A stretch of DNA of 7,403 nucleotides from a bacterium (GTDB taxonomy: Bacteria > Desulfobacterota > UBA8473): the NCBI GenBank assembly GCA_009773075.1, contig WOUX01000042.1:1-7403 (forward strand). Direction: 5' to 3'. The notes beneath the pieces are model-generated. The model was not told the origin of the DNA and made no database searches. It worked only from the letters and a program-made list of their open reading frames with translations. A program made the position numbers and the translations under genes. Positions 6,500-7,403 of this stretch are shown here, in pieces. Position 1 is the stretch's first letter; each line of letters begins with the position of its first letter.

Positions 6500-6513
6500 G
6501 TTTAATCAATAAT
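6485..6513 (+). promoter_or_regulatory. Candidate sigma-70 promoter for yajD
   Basis: A perfect TTGACA (6485-6490) is followed after exactly 17 nt by AATAAT (6508-6513, five of six). Transcription would begin near 6520, about 50 nt before the yajD ATG. Confidence 0.6.
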
Positions 6514-6571
6514 GAATCCATAGAACCCATATCCTGATAATTACTAAACCAGCCGAATAGAGGGTGCGCAC

Positions 6572-6955
6572 ATGTCAACAAAGAAGACGGGAACAGAGGT
6601 CGACGGTCCGGACCAAACCATTGCCGAGCTTAGGCGCGACCGGGAGCGTAGGGAGAAGACCTACCGGGAGCGAGCACTCAAGATTTACCCGTGGATCTGC
6701 GCACGGTGTGGGCGCGAATTCACCGGCAAGAGACTTCGTGAACTCACAGTTCATCACAAGGATAACGACCACGATAACAATCCGAATGACGGCAGCAACT
6801 GGGAGCTGCTGTGTCTCTACTGTCACGACAACGAGCACTCACGACTCGTGGATGAGGGATGGTATAACGAGGCAACACCGGGCAGCGAGCAAAAGCCACC
6901 TTCTACCTACAAGCCTTTCGTTGGTCTCGAAACCCTGCTGAAGAACAAAAAGTAG
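6572..6955 (+). CDS. yajD: YajD-family HNH nuclease
   Basis: This 127-residue protein closely follows E. coli YajD (115 residues). Shared stretches include YRERALKIYPWICARCGREF (31-50) and the HNH core LRELTVHHKD (55-64) to GSNWELLCLYCHDNEHS (74-90). C43, C46, C81 and C84 are placed as zinc ligands; H61-H62, N76 and H85 are candidate HNH positions. The fold is a small zinc-stabilised HNH nuclease, presumably acting on DNA in the cytoplasm. The family's physiological role is poorly known. The N-terminal 30 residues are charged and variable. ATG 6572 has GAGGG upstream at 7-nt spacing. The gene is clearly richer in GC than its neighbours (about 60% in 6661-6720, against about 37% in 4561-4620), while its flanks are AT-rich. 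This suggests acquisition from a higher-GC donor. No intrinsic terminator with a T-run is evident after it. Confidence 0.92.
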   Translation: MSTKKTGTEVDGPDQTIAELRRDRERREKTYRERALKIYPWICARCGREFTGKRLRELTVHHKDNDHDNNPNDGSNWELLCLYCHDNEHSRLVDEGWYNEATPGSEQKPPSTYKPFVGLETLLKNKK

Positions 6956-7085
6956 CCGAGCAGTTTAGGAACAGACAAAAGTGCAATTTAATGAAATAAT
7001 CTTAGATAGAAAAGGGCAAAAAGGAACCTCTGACTTGCCATCCCTATTGAAAAAGCAGCTATTATCATTCAATGTAAAATAAAGC
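6956..7085. other. Noncoding AT-rich spacer after yajD
   Basis: No credible gene is seen here. GGCAA (7015-7019) and TTGCC (7035-7039) could form a weak hairpin with a 15-nt loop, but no T-run follows. A 9-bp direct repeat ATTATCATT begins at 7061 and recurs at 7107-7115, the second copy overlapping the csp promoter -10 element. Confidence 0.5.
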
Positions 7086-7114
7086 TTGATTTTAATTAAA
7101 AAAAACATTATCAT
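7086..7114 (+). promoter_or_regulatory. Candidate sigma-70 promoter of the cold-shock gene
   Basis: TTGATT (7086-7091) is followed after 17 nt by TATCAT (7109-7114, five of six). The intervening sequence is very AT-rich (TTTAATTAAAAAAAAC). Transcription would begin near 7121. Confidence 0.5.
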
Positions 7115-7120
7115 TAACAA

Positions 7121-7244
7121 CTAAGTATGAAAGCTTGCCTTTTATTTGGCGAGTTGGTTTCGTTCTGAAGGGAAGATCCATTTGTCAAAAGTGGCAACCT
7201 AAAGTTTGGAACGATGTAAATTTTAGTGAAAGGAGGATGTCACT
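7121..7244 (+). promoter_or_regulatory. Structured 5' leader of the cold-shock gene
   Basis: If the promoter above is used, the leader is about 124 nt. It can form an 8-bp stem with G-U pairs, AGCTTGCC (7132-7139) with GGCGAGTT (7148-7155), and a second stem, CCATTT (7178-7183) with AAGTGG (7189-7194). An AT-rich single-stranded stretch and the AAAGGAGG ribosome site (7229-7236) follow. Long structured leaders are typical of cspA-type genes and can act as temperature sensors; function here is inference. Confidence 0.4.
7229..7236 (+). promoter_or_regulatory. Strong ribosome binding site of the cold-shock gene
   Basis: AAAGGAGG, 8 nt before ATG 7245, is a near-perfect Shine-Dalgarno sequence, as expected for a highly expressed protein. 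Confidence 0.8.
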
Positions 7245-7403
7245 ATGGCTAATGGAACCGTGAAGTGGTTTGATGACCGCAAAGGCTACGGCTTTATTGA
7301 GCAAGAAGATGGAACAGATGTATTTATTCATCACTCAGGAATCAATGCAACTGGGTTCAAATCTCTCTCTGAAGGCGACCGGGTTACCTTTGACGTAGAG
7401 CAA
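7245..7403 (+). CDS. CspA-family cold-shock protein, truncated by the window edge
   Basis: The first 53 residues of a protein normally 65-72 long are present; the end lies beyond the window. The start MANGTVKWFDDRKGYGFI is classic for the cold-shock domain, a five-stranded OB fold that binds single-stranded RNA and DNA. RNP1 (KGYGFI, 13-18) and RNP2 (VFIHH, 26-30) are intact, with the aromatic residues W8, F9, Y15, F17, F27 and H29 that stack on bases. Members act as RNA chaperones and antiterminators in the cytoplasm. The family has many paralogues, so the exact csp name cannot be assigned and cold induction is not certain. It has its own promoter candidate and leader and is likely monocistronic with respect to yajD. 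Confidence 0.96.
   Translation, partial: MANGTVKWFDDRKGYGFIEQEDGTDVFIHHSGINATGFKSLSEGDRVTFDVEQ

Noticed and set aside
6575..6838. Minus-strand frame inside yajD
   Set aside because: It is an antisense shadow of a well-recognised HNH gene, with low-complexity valine-rich translation and no family resemblance.
7015..7039. Intrinsic terminator after yajD
   Set aside because: The stem is only 5 bp with a 15-nt loop and no T-run follows.
7127..7168. 13-residue upstream reading frame in the cold-shock leader
   Set aside because: There is no good ribosome binding site, and it overlaps a predicted stem; a short frame like this is expected by chance.
1..7403. CRISPR array, tRNA, rRNA or insertion sequence
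   Set aside because: No regularly spaced identical repeats, no tRNA-like cloverleaf, no rRNA motifs and no transposase or terminal inverted repeats were seen; the repeats present are explained by the SBP paralogues.

Overview
This is a bacterial chromosomal window of roughly 40-45% GC by eye. An anaerobic, Desulfobacterota/deltaproteobacterial-type lineage is suggested by several branched-chain-amino-acid-type solute-binding proteins (SBPs) beside an ADP-forming acyl-CoA synthetase. That placement is inference; no marker gene fixes it.

Positions 1-6374 are all on the minus strand and read, in transcription order: a YfbR-like HD phosphohydrolase (6374-5184); three tandem LivK-type periplasmic SBPs, here called C (5076-3877), B (3798-2605) and A (2554-1352); a YmdB-like macro-domain protein (1229-699); and the N-terminal part of an ADP-forming acetate/acyl-CoA ligase alpha subunit (663 to beyond the left edge). 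Gaps are 107, 78, 50, 122 and 35 nt with no convincing terminator, so they could form one operon. No permease or ATPase for the SBPs is in the window.

The three SBPs form a mosaic. A and C are close paralogues over the whole mature protein, with no gaps, and share their 3' flank. B has a diverged mature body, but its 5' leader, signal peptide and first mature residues are nearly identical in DNA to those of C, including a perfect 55-bp match. This points to duplication plus gene conversion or domain swapping.

On the plus strand, 6572-6955 is a yajD-type HNH nuclease gene, visibly more GC-rich than its surroundings and probably foreign. It is divergent from the HD gene across a 197-bp region holding two opposed promoter candidates and a palindrome. 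At the right edge a CspA-family cold-shock gene begins (7245), preceded by a candidate promoter and a structured leader of about 120 nt.

A tentative reading is that the SBPs capture an organic acid or amino-acid-like solute and the ADP-forming ligase handles the acyl-CoA end of its metabolism. The macro-domain and HD enzymes would do nucleotide or ADP-ribose housekeeping. The strongest items for follow-up are the SBP mosaic and the HD protein, which appears to carry a degenerate N-terminal copy of its own catalytic module.
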